A DNA stretch of 64,000 nt, from positions 108,745-172,744 of the forward strand of contig WIDE01000004.1 of assembly GCA_015039315.1 (NCBI GenBank), written 5' to 3'. This document shows, piece after piece, positions 1-10,650 of this stretch. This DNA comes from Clavulina sp. PMI_390 (Eukaryota > Basidiomycota > Agaricomycetes > Cantharellales > Hydnaceae). The notes beneath the pieces were generated by a model that had not been told where the DNA came from, did not search any database, and saw only the letters and a list, made by a program, of their open reading frames with translations. Positions within the stretch are counted from its first letter, which is position 1. The number at the start of each line of letters is the position of its first letter. The position numbers were made by a program, and so were the translations under genes.

Positions 1-904
1 GTGTGGGCGGCGTAGTCTGTGAGACAGCACCGAACATTGGTGGCAGGACGGCGTTTGCTGCTGCAGCTGCTCCAGGAACAGTACTAAGAGACTCTACAAG
101 GGCCTCGATCTCCGTCTCGCTAGTTGTATCAATCACGAGAGAGCGCAGGGAAGGTGGAAGCGCGATGTGACGGAGCAGACTGAGTTTGCTCAGATGAATA
201 TGGCTCAATGATGTGTATTCCTCCGTCATCGAGGGAGTATCTTGGGAGGTCGTAGCGGGGGGCGCGATGATAGACATCGTGCGTAGCCCGCTACGATGCC
301 GTGCCCAAAAGTCGGGCCCAAATGAAATCAAGAGCGGGTCAGTTGAGCGGATGCGGAGCTCTTTGAGGCTCGCGGGAAGAGGGATGGAGCGCAGGCATCC
401 AACCACGATCGCGTGGGAGGCTCCGATGTCGAGCTCGAGTCCCTCGAGATATTTGATTGAGCCAATTGTGTAGAACAACCCGATAAGGTGGTCAACGAGC
501 TCGGCGCCACTGGCCCCGCGTAACGTCATAGCTTGGTCGAGCGTGACGCGCACATGTTTTATATGGTGGGATTGAGAGTGCTGTCGGAGGATTTGGGTCT
601 GGAGTTGAATCGAGAGGAGTGTAGATGGGATAGCATCCTTGGTGGGTTTGATGTTCGCGGCAAAGCAGCGATAGAGGAAGGGGGCCGATTCGATGAAGAG
701 GTCCCGACAGACGAGACTGAGCAGCCTCAGCGCTGCTACATCTGCATTCTCAACGATGGAGACAATGATGTCCCAGGGCAGTAAAACTGATTTTGTGGCG
801 AGGGAGGGGGAGGCGAGCGCGTTGGCATCGTCGGTGGCCCCCGTGGCACTGCATGAAAAATGGGGCAATCTCGCCTCCGGCAAGCCACAAAGGATTGCTG
901 TCAT
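1..904 (-). CDS. F-box-like protein, paralogue 1 (partial, runs off left end)
   Basis: An open minus-strand frame runs from an ATG at 902-904 to base 1 without a stop, so the C-terminus lies outside the window. Near the N-terminus it carries an F-box-like motif (PWDIIVSIVENAD, then LSLVCRDLF and LYRCF). Irregular leucine-rich segments follow, such as LEGLELDIGASHAI and LRSIPLPASLKELRI. It aligns almost without gaps with the copy at 38447-39836. F-box proteins usually link substrates to an SCF ubiquitin ligase through Skp1; that role is inferred here. The two ATGs that could start the 38.4 kb copy are replaced in this copy (GCG and ACG), so translation would need the ATG at 904 upstream. It may still be functional, since the frame is intact for 300 codons. 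Confidence 0.7.
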   Translation of the reverse strand, partial: MTAILCGLPEARLPHFSCSATGATDDANALASPSLATKSVLLPWDIIVSIVENADVAALRLLSLVCRDLFIESAPFLYRCFAANIKPTKDAIPSTLLSIQLQTQILRQHSQSHHIKHVRVTLDQAMTLRGASGAELVDHLIGLFYTIGSIKYLEGLELDIGASHAIVVGCLRSIPLPASLKELRIRSTDPLLISFGPDFWARHRSGLRTMSIIAPPATTSQDTPSMTEEYTSLSHIHLSKLSLLRHIALPPSLRSLVIDTTSETEIEALVESLSTVPGAAAAANAVLPPMFGAVSQTTPPT

Positions 905-1654
905 CGCTACTGAGTGGCAGGTGTCGACGAAAAAAAAAAAGTTGATCAATAATGAGGATATTGAGGAGGGCAAACTGGCAGGGGGGGCAAGAGATAAGGG
1001 TGCTGTTGCTGGGCCTCGCGGAAGGAGGGAGTTATATTGGCCTCACGTCGAGGCGAAGGCCAAAGGGATTCCCAGCTAATTCACTATGACAATCTCACTC
1101 TCCCTGCCCGTTACCACAGTGGAATGATGCCAGATCGGGTAATAGAAGATTGCGTGACGGCACGCGTTCCATTCGTATTCAGATATGAGATTCAAATGCG
1201 CATAACGGGGCGCGCAGGAGCCCGCCTCTGGCGGATGCAAAGGACGATGATGCTGCAGTGGATCCACCTATAGTCCTAGTTTAGCAGCCCAGCGCTATTG
1301 ACTTGTATACTATACTAAACACCATCCGGTTTTTCCGCCTAACATTGGCAGACACTACCGGAATTCATACAGGTCTACAATATCTCTATCAGCGCATTCC
1401 ATCGTACGAGGACTGTTTGCTTCATGAAATTCTTGGAAGCCGCCCGATAGACGCCTAATCCGGAAAAGCCGCTAACAGAATGGCACAAACGGACACTTCG
1501 ACAATCTATATGAAGACGAAAACTGACTGGCAAGGTCAGCCACCATATCTTTTTTTCATGCGGCCGGAGGAGCTTACTCACCTTTACGATTCGCCCACTG
1601 CTCCCATCGATTACAGCAAAGCCCTGCGCTAGCCTGCAGGCTTCCTGATCCACC
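905..1654. other. Intergenic, no gene seen
   Basis: This stretch lies between the starts and ends of two minus-strand F-box-like genes. It holds an A10 run near 931-940 that reads as T10 upstream of paralogue 1. A 99-codon minus ORF at 1375-1674 overlaps the end of paralogue 2, but I find no family resemblance in it. Confidence 0.5.
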
Positions 1655-3367
1655 TCACCAGCGCACACACCCATCTCTCATGCGACTACAGCCTCTCTCA
1701 ATTGGGCACCACGACCACAACCCCATGCTATTTCGGGAGAGCTGCACCCAACTAACAGGCATATCATCGCCGACATCTGCAGGGAATCGAGCAGTGGCTA
1801 ATCCCTTGTAGCATGCAGGAGCACAAGTAACGAGATCGATTGAACCTCCGTAAGAGACAATCACCTTGCGCAACGAGGCAGTCTCCTTCAGCGCGTGTGC
1901 AATTTGGATTCCTTTCCAAGCCAATGCGCGTTCCAAGTTGTCACTATCGCCGCTAGGCCTCTGTGAATAATTCTGAGTTGCTCCGGTCCCCCTCGTCAAC
2001 GGAGATGACGAGGTTTGCGAAGCAGGTGGAGAAGAAGATAGCTGAAAGCGAGCGAAGCAGTCCATCAGGCTTGCCATGTTGGAGCTCCAAGCTGGCTCAC
2101 TTAGGGGCATTGGAGTCCCCATTGGGATCATAAGATGATAGACTTCGAGACATCTTAGATGGCGTAATGCGCTGGCAGTACGCAGAAGAGACGCAGGCAG
2201 TGCGGAGCTTTCGCCTCCGTGAGGGAATGGACAATGCCTTGCGACCAGATACCGCAAGGCTGATAACCTGCTGGCGATCTCTGTGTACATGATCGATGGA
2301 TCAGGAGCCATATCTGTACTTTGGTAACCAAAGCACAGGGTCTCGATAACGCCAGCTGGACCCCCGTCGGGCGACTTTTCATTCATCGTCGACCGCGTAC
2401 GATAGGATGAACTTCGGGCCGGCCGTATGGCCGACGTAGTAGTGGGGGTGGAATGAAGATGTCCAGGCTCCAGAAGCATCATCTGATTCAACGGGATTGT
2501 GGGGAATGGAGTGGCAGATGAAGGGGAAGGGACGAGGGTAGCGCGCAAATGATCCAAATCAGTGGGCCGAACATGGTCGATCACGAGTGACCGCATATTA
2601 CTGGCCACTGAGAGGCTGAGATACCCCAGAAGAGAGGGCTGCCTGACGTGCAGATGTTCAAGTGCAGGCAAAGTGAGCCGATCATCATACGTTCTTTGAG
2701 AAGTAGGATGGATGATAGGGGCAGGGGCAGGGGATTCAGAACTGGCCAGCAGGGTGCATGACCTTAATCGTGGCGCGTGGGCGATCCGAAATGCGTCCCT
2801 GAAGAATGGAAGGGCAGGACCACATGAGGTGACAACAATTTGAGCAAGCCCGCCCTTGGCCCGGGCCAATGGAAATGTACGCATGGAGTGCACTACATCG
2901 ATTTGATGATGCAATATGTCTAGTTCGAGGACCTCTAGGTTTTCGAGTCTCTGGATGGCGCGAAACAACCTCCCGAGGCTATCTCGAGCGACGTTTGACG
3001 GGCCGAGCGATGTGCAAATGCGAAACCTGATGTGTCTGATGTGGCGAAAGCGCGAGTGCTTCTGGAGACATAGAGTCGCATCGCTGAGACGGGTGACGGC
3101 ATAGTGGCGATTCGTGCTGCTTCTAGGTGCGAGACATACAGAGAATGTGTGACATAGCCCAGAAGCAGCCTCGAGCGAGAACTCCTTCGAAACCAGGCTG
3201 AGCTCTTTGAGGGTCTCCGGATCGGCTTGGTCAATGATAGAAGCGACGATGTCCCATGGCACATAGGCTCGAATTGGAGAGGTTTTTGCCTTGGCTTTGT
3301 TGGGAGAGACATTAGTGCTGTGAGGGGTTCGCAAAGACGAGGCAGACATACCACGCACTAGAACCAT
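1655..3367 (-). CDS. F-box-like protein, paralogue 2 (570 aa)
   Basis: A single-exon minus-strand ORF of 570 codons. Residues about 33-70 hold the F-box-like motif (VPWDIVASIIDQADPETL, then LSLVSKEFSLEA). Downstream are leucine-rich stretches with the same layout as the other two copies in this window (LENLEVLELDILHHQ, MRSLVIDHVRPTDLDHL). It is the most diverged of the three, with Ser/Pro-rich low-complexity insertions near residues 290-340 and 440-480. F-box proteins recruit targets to SCF ubiquitin ligases; the substrate cannot be told. The first in-frame ATG is used, but a second ATG six codons later (MSASSL) is equally plausible. It is divergent from the GST gene at 3959. Confidence 0.75.
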   Translation of the reverse strand: MVLVRGMSASSLRTPHSTNVSPNKAKAKTSPIRAYVPWDIVASIIDQADPETLKELSLVSKEFSLEAASGLCHTFSVCLAPRSSTNRHYAVTRLSDATLCLQKHSRFRHIRHIRFRICTSLGPSNVARDSLGRLFRAIQRLENLEVLELDILHHQIDVVHSMRTFPLARAKGGLAQIVVTSCGPALPFFRDAFRIAHAPRLRSCTLLASSESPAPAPIIHPTSQRTYDDRLTLPALEHLHVRQPSLLGYLSLSVASNMRSLVIDHVRPTDLDHLRATLVPSPSSATPFPTIPLNQMMLLEPGHLHSTPTTTSAIRPARSSSYRTRSTMNEKSPDGGPAGVIETLCFGYQSTDMAPDPSIMYTEIASRLSALRYLVARHCPFPHGGESSALPASLLRTASALRHLRCLEVYHLMIPMGTPMPLSEPAWSSNMASLMDCFARFQLSSSPPASQTSSSPLTRGTGATQNYSQRPSGDSDNLERALAWKGIQIAHALKETASLRKVIVSYGGSIDLVTCAPACYKGLATARFPADVGDDMPVSWVQLSRNSMGLWSWCPIERGCSRMRDGCVRW

Positions 3368-3958
3368 TCAGGAGATCCACAGAAGACAACTATCAAACGA
3401 ATAAGCCCGATGGGGGGAAATGGAGGTTCGTTTCGAAGACACCGCGCAGTCCCAACAACAAATTGCATTGGAGGGGCAAGGCTCAAGCGATAAACAATTT
3501 TCCCTTGATAGGCTTCAGACATCAACCCAGCAGTTCGGCCACGATCACCCGAGCGGGGATCGAGTTCAGGAACAGCGTGCACCCAGTTGTCATTGATGAG
3601 GTCAATGTTGTGATGTCATCATCATAATAGCGGAAGATGATATGTACTGCAAGCGGAGGCTCAATTTCGCCCTCCGAGGCCATTGTTGTGCTTTGTTTGG
3701 GTTGGAATCGGCCATTGATTCCGCCGCGCGCCCCGGTAACGCGGTGTGCCGACGCGACGCCCGAAGATGATGCTCCATCGAGGAAGACCTTGCCGGTCGT
3801 CCGCAGACGCGCAAGAAGTTCGAGAAAGGATCCGTCTTTCCTGAGGAATTTGCCCTATGTGTGGCTTTTTTCTCATGTCATTTAAAGAACGCTCTCTCAC
3901 ACATTGCACCCATTGCGCCAGCTTCCCTCTACTTTTCCCCCCAAAGGAACGCGTCGCA
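3368..3958. other. Divergent promoter region between F-box-like gene and GST
   Basis: About 590 bp separate the two divergent start codons. Several short ORFs overlap on both strands, but none shows a recognisable domain. I see no clear TATA box. Confidence 0.5.
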
Positions 3959-5118
3959 ATGATCACTGTCCATCACGTCAGTTTTGAACCTTATTCGATA
4001 CTGCTTCTGCTCACGAGCGTTGCGATATTCTCTGCAAATAGCTCAACAACTCTCGCTCGCAGCGTGTTCTCTTCTTGCTGGTTAGTTGACAAGCAGCAGC
4101 AGGCTTGTTCATGACTAATAAAAGAGATTGACCTCTAGGAAGAACTTGGCGTGCCCTACGAGATTAAATACTACGAGCGCACACCCGATGAGCGGGCTCC
4201 TCCAGAACTGTACAAAGTGCATCCATTCGGAAAGGTTCCTTTGATTACGGACGGCGACCGCACCCTGGTTGAATCGGGAGCTATTGTTGGTCAGTACATT
4301 ATTCATTCATGACGAGGCTTAGCCTTACGCCACCGATTCCCTCTACAGAATACCTCCTCCGCCACTATGACACAGCCCACAAGTTCGAACCCACGGAGGA
4401 GGAGGACATTATCACCAACTCATACTGTGCGTCCGTTTGAATGTGGATGGAATGCTCTCGAATGTCTCATATACACATTTATGATCTAGTCACCCACTTC
4501 GCTGAAGGCAGTATGATGGGTAAGAGACTCACTTGTTCTTCGTTCGTTCTGTTACTCATATTGCGTATAGGGCATCTGGTTTTCAAGTATATCTTGACGC
4601 TGGTGCCAAACCATACCCCTTGGCTTGTTCGCCCGCTTATCCGGTACTTGATGGACTCAATCTGCGCGGCTGCCGTTGACGAGTCGATTCAGAAGGAAAT
4701 CGTCATGGTACATATTCTGCCTCGTTGCCAGCTATAATACGGCGAAGCTAATGTGAAAACTTCTTAGGTTGAAGAGCATCTCTCCAAAATCCCGCCCCAG
4801 TCAGGTTTCATTGGGAAACCCGGTGTGCTCACCAGTGCAGACTTTATGATGATCTTTGCTCTCGAAGCGGCCAGGAAGCTTACCCCCCAATATACCCAAG
4901 ACAAGGTGCACATCAATCGCTGGGTTGACTGGATTCATTCCATGTATGTCCCCGATCCAGTTACTGTTCCATGCCGTATGGTGCTGACCTGAATGACCTG
5001 TTTGCTTTCTACTCAGGCCTACGTTCCGAAAGGTATGGGCTCATCCGCTCCTTTCGTGTCATCCACTAATGCTTGCTACTAGGGTTTGGAGAAGGGTGGC
5101 CCTTATAGCTACCTATGA
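3959..5118 (+). CDS. Glutathione S-transferase, Gtt1-like (226 aa, nine exons)
   Basis: Exons: 3959-3976, 4042-4080, 4139-4289, 4349-4426, 4490-4519, 4571-4707, 4768-4943, 5017-5032 and 5083-5118. All junctions are GT-AG and the frame stays open to a TGA. The N-terminal thioredoxin-fold half has the typical order: SRSQRVLFLLEEL, then YKVHPFGKVPLI and LVESGAIVEYLL, which bind glutathione. The C-terminal helical half includes GFIGKPGVLTSADFMM, the usual GST-C region. Composition and length resemble the yeast Gtt1 class of cytosolic or ER-associated transferases, which conjugate glutathione to electrophiles. The first exon codes for only six residues. The sense-strand ORFs at 4441-4737 and 5069-5272 are shadows of this gene. 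Confidence 0.9.
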
Positions 5119-5430
5119 AACTTGGCCAATTGCTAGGTCAGCGATGCTGTTCCGTGTAAATGTAGTACAACTAGACAAACTTGTCGTGTTACTACCCTCT
5201 TTATTATCCCTTCTACTTACCTGCTGCGTGCATGGTCAATTTTACCATGCGATACTGGTTCAGCTCTCATAACAATCGACCGAGCCCGGAAATTCAATCT
5301 GCTCGGAGCCGAGAGCAACGAAGCGCTGCCAGAGTCATCGAACGTTCATCGACACTCTACGAACTAGACTTCTATCACTCCTTTTGGGACTCACTGTCTG
5401 AATTTTCGCTTCGATCAACACTACTTATAA
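5119..5430. other. Intergenic, GST 3' end and SQS1 promoter
   Basis: About 310 bp between two plus-strand genes. Nothing beyond a possible short leader before the ATG at 5431 is visible. Confidence 0.4.
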
Positions 5431-8400
5431 ATGACACGAGGACGTGGAGGATACAGAGGAGGCGGTAACAGGGGAGCACAACCAGGTGGTGCTCCAAGTG
5501 GTCAGAATAATGGCCAGAATCGCGGACGTGGTAGAGGGGGCGCACGATTCAAGAATTCCCGTGATGCAGAGATCGAAATGGAAGTGCAAGGTGCTTGTCC
5601 TAACTCAGAATATAATGTTTCGTCCAAGTTGCGAATGAGCGCGCGGCTCCTGGATGCAACCAGCGCCGTCGGATCGATGCTGAAAACAGATCGCTTTTCG
5701 TGATTTTTAGCAATAACGGCTCAACTTAACTTTGCGCACATGAATGGTCCGCAACCGTATCGCGGACGCGGGCGTGGCGGGAACTATACTCCCAATCGAG
5801 GCGGGTACTATTCTCCAAGAGGAGGACGCGGAAGTGGCGCTCGTACCCCCAACTTCAACGATTATCAATACACACACCATGCTAAAGCTCAACAGGCGAG
5901 GCGAGGTTCTGGTTTAGGATACCAGGGCAATGCTGGCACCCCTCACTCATACCAGAGCTACACCCCCAAGGGTCCCAAGGTCACCATGTTGGACCTGGTC
6001 AATAGACCTCTCCATCAACCAATCAAGTTTGTAAAGGCTGGAACTCTGTTCCAGGATGAAGAAGAGATATTCAAGCCTACCATGGCTGAAACCGGTGAGC
6101 GCCACTCAGTTCGTTCGTAACCTGGAATCGCTATTTACTCGTGCCCTTGCAGAACAGGACGATGCACCAACGGCATCACAGGTGGAGGATATGTTTATTC
6201 AGAATGACGACGCACCGTCTGCTTCCAACAAATCCCTTCCTCAGTTCGATGCGTTTACTATGAACGACATGTTTGCCGATTCCGCCGCTGAGGAGGAGAT
6301 CCCAACTCTTTCATGGGGCTTCACTCCGGAACAGCTAAATGGATCTATTGCTCCGACTAATGCTGTCCCTGCCGTTGTTGCGCCTTTGACGGCCACCACT
6401 ACCACTCAACCAACGGCCCATGTAACCCGCGTGGTTACTGAATCGGTTCAAACCCAAGTATCTATAATTTCTTCGGGCGCGACAGGCTCGAGCGCTGCTT
6501 CGATCCCATCCTCTACACCAATTCCTCCCAATAATGGCACACAACTCGATATCAATGACCTCTTCCGAGCAGCTGCCGTTGGAAGCGGAGCCTCTCCTTC
6601 TGTCCGACACCCTGCTGCCCACACTATGCCTATTGCTCCGCTTAGCGCACATATTGATACTGCCCCGAATCCCGAACAGCGGGCCGATGAGGAGCTTTTC
6701 GTCATTGACACCGATGGCAATGCTCAACAATCGACTACAATGACGACTGCTGAGGTCTCCACATCAACGGACCAACTCTTCTTCATCGATACCTCGGGGG
6801 GAGCATCAAATATGGACCAAGAAGCTCTGCACCCTCAAGAAGAGTCTGTTTCGCTCGATTTCTACATCGACACCGAGCCTTCTACCAGTGCACCCCAGAA
6901 GATTCGCTACCGCGTTACCCGATTGGACGCCCAATCGCGTGCACTGGGTGAACATACTTCTGATTCATCATCGTCTGATGAAATGGTCAACGACGACGAT
7001 GACGGCGATGATGAAGTCGTCTATCGCCCACCCAACCGAAACGTAAAGATCCAACCTGATATCTCGTTCGCTTCCCTCAATATCTCTTCTGCTCCGCTCG
7101 CTAAAGACGGTGGGCCCAAGGCGCTCTCAAAACTTACACATGACGGCCACGCAAAGAAGCTAAAGAAGCGAGCCAAGCAGAAGCGCAGGAAGGAACGCCA
7201 GAGGGCAGAAGTGAAAGCGGAGCTTGCAGGGAAACGGGATGCTGAGTTCTACCCTGATGTTACCCCCATAGCTGGTCCATCAGGGTCAGGCCCCGCTCCT
7301 CGTGTGGGTGACTCAGACCTCGAGTGGGGTTCGGACGGTCCTCCTCAGTCTTCTGCACCTCCCGAGGTGCCTCTGACCGAGGCTAAACGAGACACTGCCC
7401 CAAAGAATAAGAATAAAGGCAAGGGCAAGGCGAAAGCTCAATCAGGCGCGCCTCGCGGATTCCCCGCTTCAGGCCCTGGTGCTCTTGCAGCTGCTTTGTT
7501 TGCTTCCACTGCTGATGACCCTGATCATGGGATGGATATAGATCCAGATCTGGAACTTGAGGATGAGCAGTACGAACAAATGCTCGCCCGCATGCTGGAG
7601 CCGGAGGCCTCTACGTTTGTGACGATTGATGATGTTGAAGATGAGGCGCGCTTGCGAGCAGAGGATGAGGATATGGGCATCGCAGAGAGGGGGAGCAGCG
7701 GCGACGACGAAGATGTGGTGTTTGAGATTGCGGAGGCGATCGAGCTTGGCATGGAGGACGATCTCTCCGATGACGATGAGGAAGAGGATGATGATGACCT
7801 TGAGTCATCTGAGGAGGAAGATGAGGAGGTCAGCTTCAGCACCAAGCTTGGGAGGATCCGTGCCGCCGCACAAGCACAGAGTGGTTCGCGAAAGAAGTCT
7901 GACAAACCTTCGCTGGGGCGTGATCCAGCTTGGGACTCGGATGATGACGACGAAGACGATGATGGCGAGGATGATTATGATGCGCTCTTTGGAGGCTCGA
8001 AATCCTGGAACGACAAAGATGAGGCTGACATTCAAGATATGCAGGTGCGAATCTCAGCTTTCTCTCGCTATACCTTTTTGGTAACCTAATGCGGAATTTT
8101 AGGAGTTGTACGAATCCGTGATGGGAGCTGGTGACCGCAAGGAGCGCAACGCCTTGTTTCGCGCGATCCAGAATGGTGATTTCGATGACCCCATCCTTGC
8201 TCGGAACGTGAACGTCGCAGCGGGTGTGTTTTGGTCTTGACGTGACATTCGCACTCGTCGCTGAGATGCTTCTCTTGATTAGGACTTGGCAAGAAGAAAA
8301 AAGAAGGAGCCTACGTGCCAGACGACCTCAAGGCCGCCTGGCAGCGCGATCGGGAGAAGAAGGCAGCATATAAGAAAGCTCGTACGGAGCAACGCGCTCT

Positions 8401-9209
8401 GGCTGCTCTCGACCCCCTGCCCCCTCCAAAGTCTAAGAAAAAGCGGAGTACAGGAAAGGGCAAAGAGCGCGCGACGGCCGAACCTCTTGAGGAGGATGAC
8501 GATCTTGATGACGATGAAGACGGTGTTGCTCCGGGCACAGCACCTCTTGGCTCAGAGGATGAGCTCGCGACAATGCAGTTTACTAAGAAGGCTTCACCCA
8601 TTGTGGATATCCCTACCCTCATCGAAGGGATCGACATCTTCCTTGCTGATATTGGGCGCCAGACCATGGCACTCCCGCCAATGGACGCCGCATCGCGCAA
8701 AAAGGTGCATGAGATTGCGCATGCGTACAGCCTCAAGTCCAAGTCCGTGGGCAAGGGTGGTGATCGCCGCACGACGCTCATCCGGACGTCGCTCTCCGGG
8801 CTGAACGTCAGCCAGGGCAAGATTCGTGCGCTGCTGAAACGATTTGGAGCATACAAGCATGGTACAGAGTTCGCGCAGGCTTGGGATAGGCGGGCTGGGA
8901 AGGACGAGGGGAAGAAGATGATTAGGCACAGGGACGGTGATGTCGTGGGGCACAAGGCGGCCAGGATTGATGAAAGTAACATGGGCTTCAAGATGTTGCA
9001 AAGGATGGGGTACGTTTCTTATTATTTTTTTTGTGGGGGTTGTACATCTACAAGGCGTATTTTTCTCATCTTCTTTTGGTTGTCACTATAGGTGGAAGGA
9101 TGGCGAACGAATCGGCGTGACGCCGGGCGGTCTCGCGCAGCCTCTCATGGCAGTGATGAAGAACTCAAAGCTTGGTCTCGGGGCGGTCAAGACATCCCAG
9201 TTCCAGTAG
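5431..9209 (+). CDS. SQS1: R3H and G-patch protein, Sqs1-like (1133 aa)
   Basis: Exons: 5431-5590, 5711-6094, 6153-8044, 8103-8223, 8283-9009 and 9092-9209. The N-terminus is an RGG-rich tract (GRGRGG repeats). The middle is acidic and disordered, with Asp/Glu runs near 6985-7010, 7760-7840 and 7940-7980. The C-terminal part holds an R3H domain (about residues 961-1025, core MALPPMDAASRKKVHEIAH). The last two exons form a G-patch (about 1085-1125, MGFKMLQRMGWKDGERIG and later GLGAV). Yeast Sqs1/Pfa1 with this domain pair activates the DEAH helicase Prp43 in ribosome biogenesis and spliceosome disassembly; the same role is inferred here. A three-fold [FY]xIDT motif is described under findings. 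Confidence 0.9.
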
Positions 9210-9789
9210 ACACAGTAATACTTCTCAAATTTTCTTGGAGAATTTGTTCCGGAGAATGAGAACCATCTTGGCACATCAATTACATGGGCCAGTCTATTCT
9301 TGAAATACGGCAGCCGACTTGGCAGGCACACCATAAATGCTTAGCAGTCTGGATTGGGAACAACAAAGCGCTAGGCTCGTGGCAGGCAGGCAGGGTTGAC
9401 GTCGCAATATTCGCTCCGCGATCAAAAAAGGCACTGTACCTTGATGACTGATGACTTCACCGTGAATCATCGTGGGTTGAGTTCGTAAAACAAGGTCCCC
9501 TCGGCTGCGTCTGTGGTGCCTTGGAGCTGGAGCGCGACGTTTGGGGGAATTGGCTTCCCCATACGTACATGAGGCCAGAGTGAGTATATGCATTGAGGCT
9601 GAGATCGGATGGTTATGAAAACCGACAGGGGAACTCCTGCAGCACGCCAGCCTTGCTGATCGATTCCGGGGTGGCAACACTTTTGGGCAGATATAAGAGC
9701 CGCAAGCTGGGTTCCGACCTCTCTCCCTCACTGCCACACTCGACACCTTATCCCCACCCCTCCCCCAACACTTTTCCCCTATACCTATC
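9210..9789. other. Promoter region of the DFVATT-repeat gene
   Basis: About 580 bp between SQS1 and the next plus-strand start. It contains a TATA-like element followed by a CT-rich leader. A 165-codon antisense ORF (9294-9791) overlaps it and has no recognisable domain. Confidence 0.5.
9692..9697 (+). promoter_or_regulatory. TATA-like element of the DFVATT-repeat gene
   Basis: TATAAG lies 98 bp before the ATG at 9790. It is followed by a pyrimidine-rich leader (CTCTCTCCCTCACTGCC) of the kind seen before highly expressed fungal genes. The gene has C-ending codons, consistent with strong expression, but transcription is not shown. Confidence 0.45.
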
Positions 9790-10216
9790 ATGTCTGACTC
9801 TCAAGACTTTGTCGCCACCACTGAGCGTGACCAGACTACCTTTGAAGAGTAAATGCGCATCTTTCTCCCTTTCAACCTAACTTGATGCTCATCACCTGCA
9901 TTCCCCAGTGCCGTCGACGGCTCGCGTGATTTCGTTGCCACGGTTAGTGTGCGCGATGTCCTCGGTATCTTTTGCATATCAGACCGAATGATGTCATCCG
10001 TTTGTTAGACGGAGCCCTATGCACCCACCAGCACGGACGAGCATGTCCACGACGATTTCATCGCTACGGTACATTCTTGTTTCCTCTTATCAGTTACGTG
10101 TAGATCCTAGGGCATCTACTGATCGATGGACGTCCTACACCTCTAAATATTAGACTGCTGGCGTGAACGACTCCCCACAATCTTCCAAGTCCTCCGAGCT
10201 CGGGGACGAGGCTTGA
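9790..10216 (+). CDS. Small acidic protein made of three exon-borne DF[VI]ATT repeats (71 aa)
   Basis: Exons: 9790-9848, 9909-9942, 10009-10068 and 10154-10216, all GT-AG. The 71-residue product has three copies of DF[VI]ATT[EA] at residues 6-12, 27-33 and 47-53, spaced 21 and 20 residues. Introns 2 and 3 cut the second and third copies at exactly the same place, between the two threonines, so these introns are phase 0. That points to exon duplication. I see no signal peptide, no membrane segment and no CaaX ending, so it is not a typical mating pheromone precursor. I do not recognise the family. The upstream TATA-like box and C-ending codons suggest strong expression. Confidence 0.75.
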
Positions 10217-10650
10217 AGTGACCCACCGACGCCGACCATGATCGTGAGACAGGGTCTACTTGCCTTTTTAAGGAATCCATTACTGACATTGGTTATACCC
10301 GTTATCTAGGATGCTTTTGTCATCAGACGAAATCACGCTCATCACAATCGACCGCGTATACCCCCAATGCCTTTTCTTTGAGTCCTGAAATAGTGCTTCT
10401 CATTCCAACATCATATTAATGCCAATAATGTGTAGACTCGCTCAGCATCTGTATCTTCTCTTCTTCCTTGTTACACTGCAATGTATTTGCTTTCGAGCCA
10501 CATAATTTGATTGATGCCCTTGGAAGTTTCCAGGGTAATTAGGGCCTCGGAAGGCGATCGAACGTGACTATATTTGCGGAAGTGGTGTCGGTGCTTGCCG
10601 GGGGAGCCGCAACGTGCGTCCCGCGAGTCGACGACCACCACAGCGCCAGT
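10217..10650. other. Intergenic, no gene seen
   Basis: The 3' end of the DFVATT gene and the 5' region of the leucine-rich gene. No extra coding signal is seen. Confidence 0.4.

Noticed and set aside
213..473. 86-codon plus-strand ORF resembling the minus-strand ORF at 38914-39312
   Set aside because: Both are antisense shadows of F-box-like paralogues. They look alike only because the real genes on the other strand are related.
1375..1674. 99-codon minus ORF overlapping the end of F-box-like paralogue 2
   Set aside because: It has no resemblance to the C-termini of the other paralogues and no splice pair that would join it cleanly.
7525..7905. Ser-rich 126-codon minus ORF
   Set aside because: It is antisense to the Asp/Glu-rich coding tract of the Sqs1-like gene, where GAT/GAG codons read as Ser-rich on the other strand.
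9294..9791. 165-codon minus ORF
   Set aside because: It covers the promoter and start of the DFVATT-repeat gene and lacks any domain or matching codon bias.
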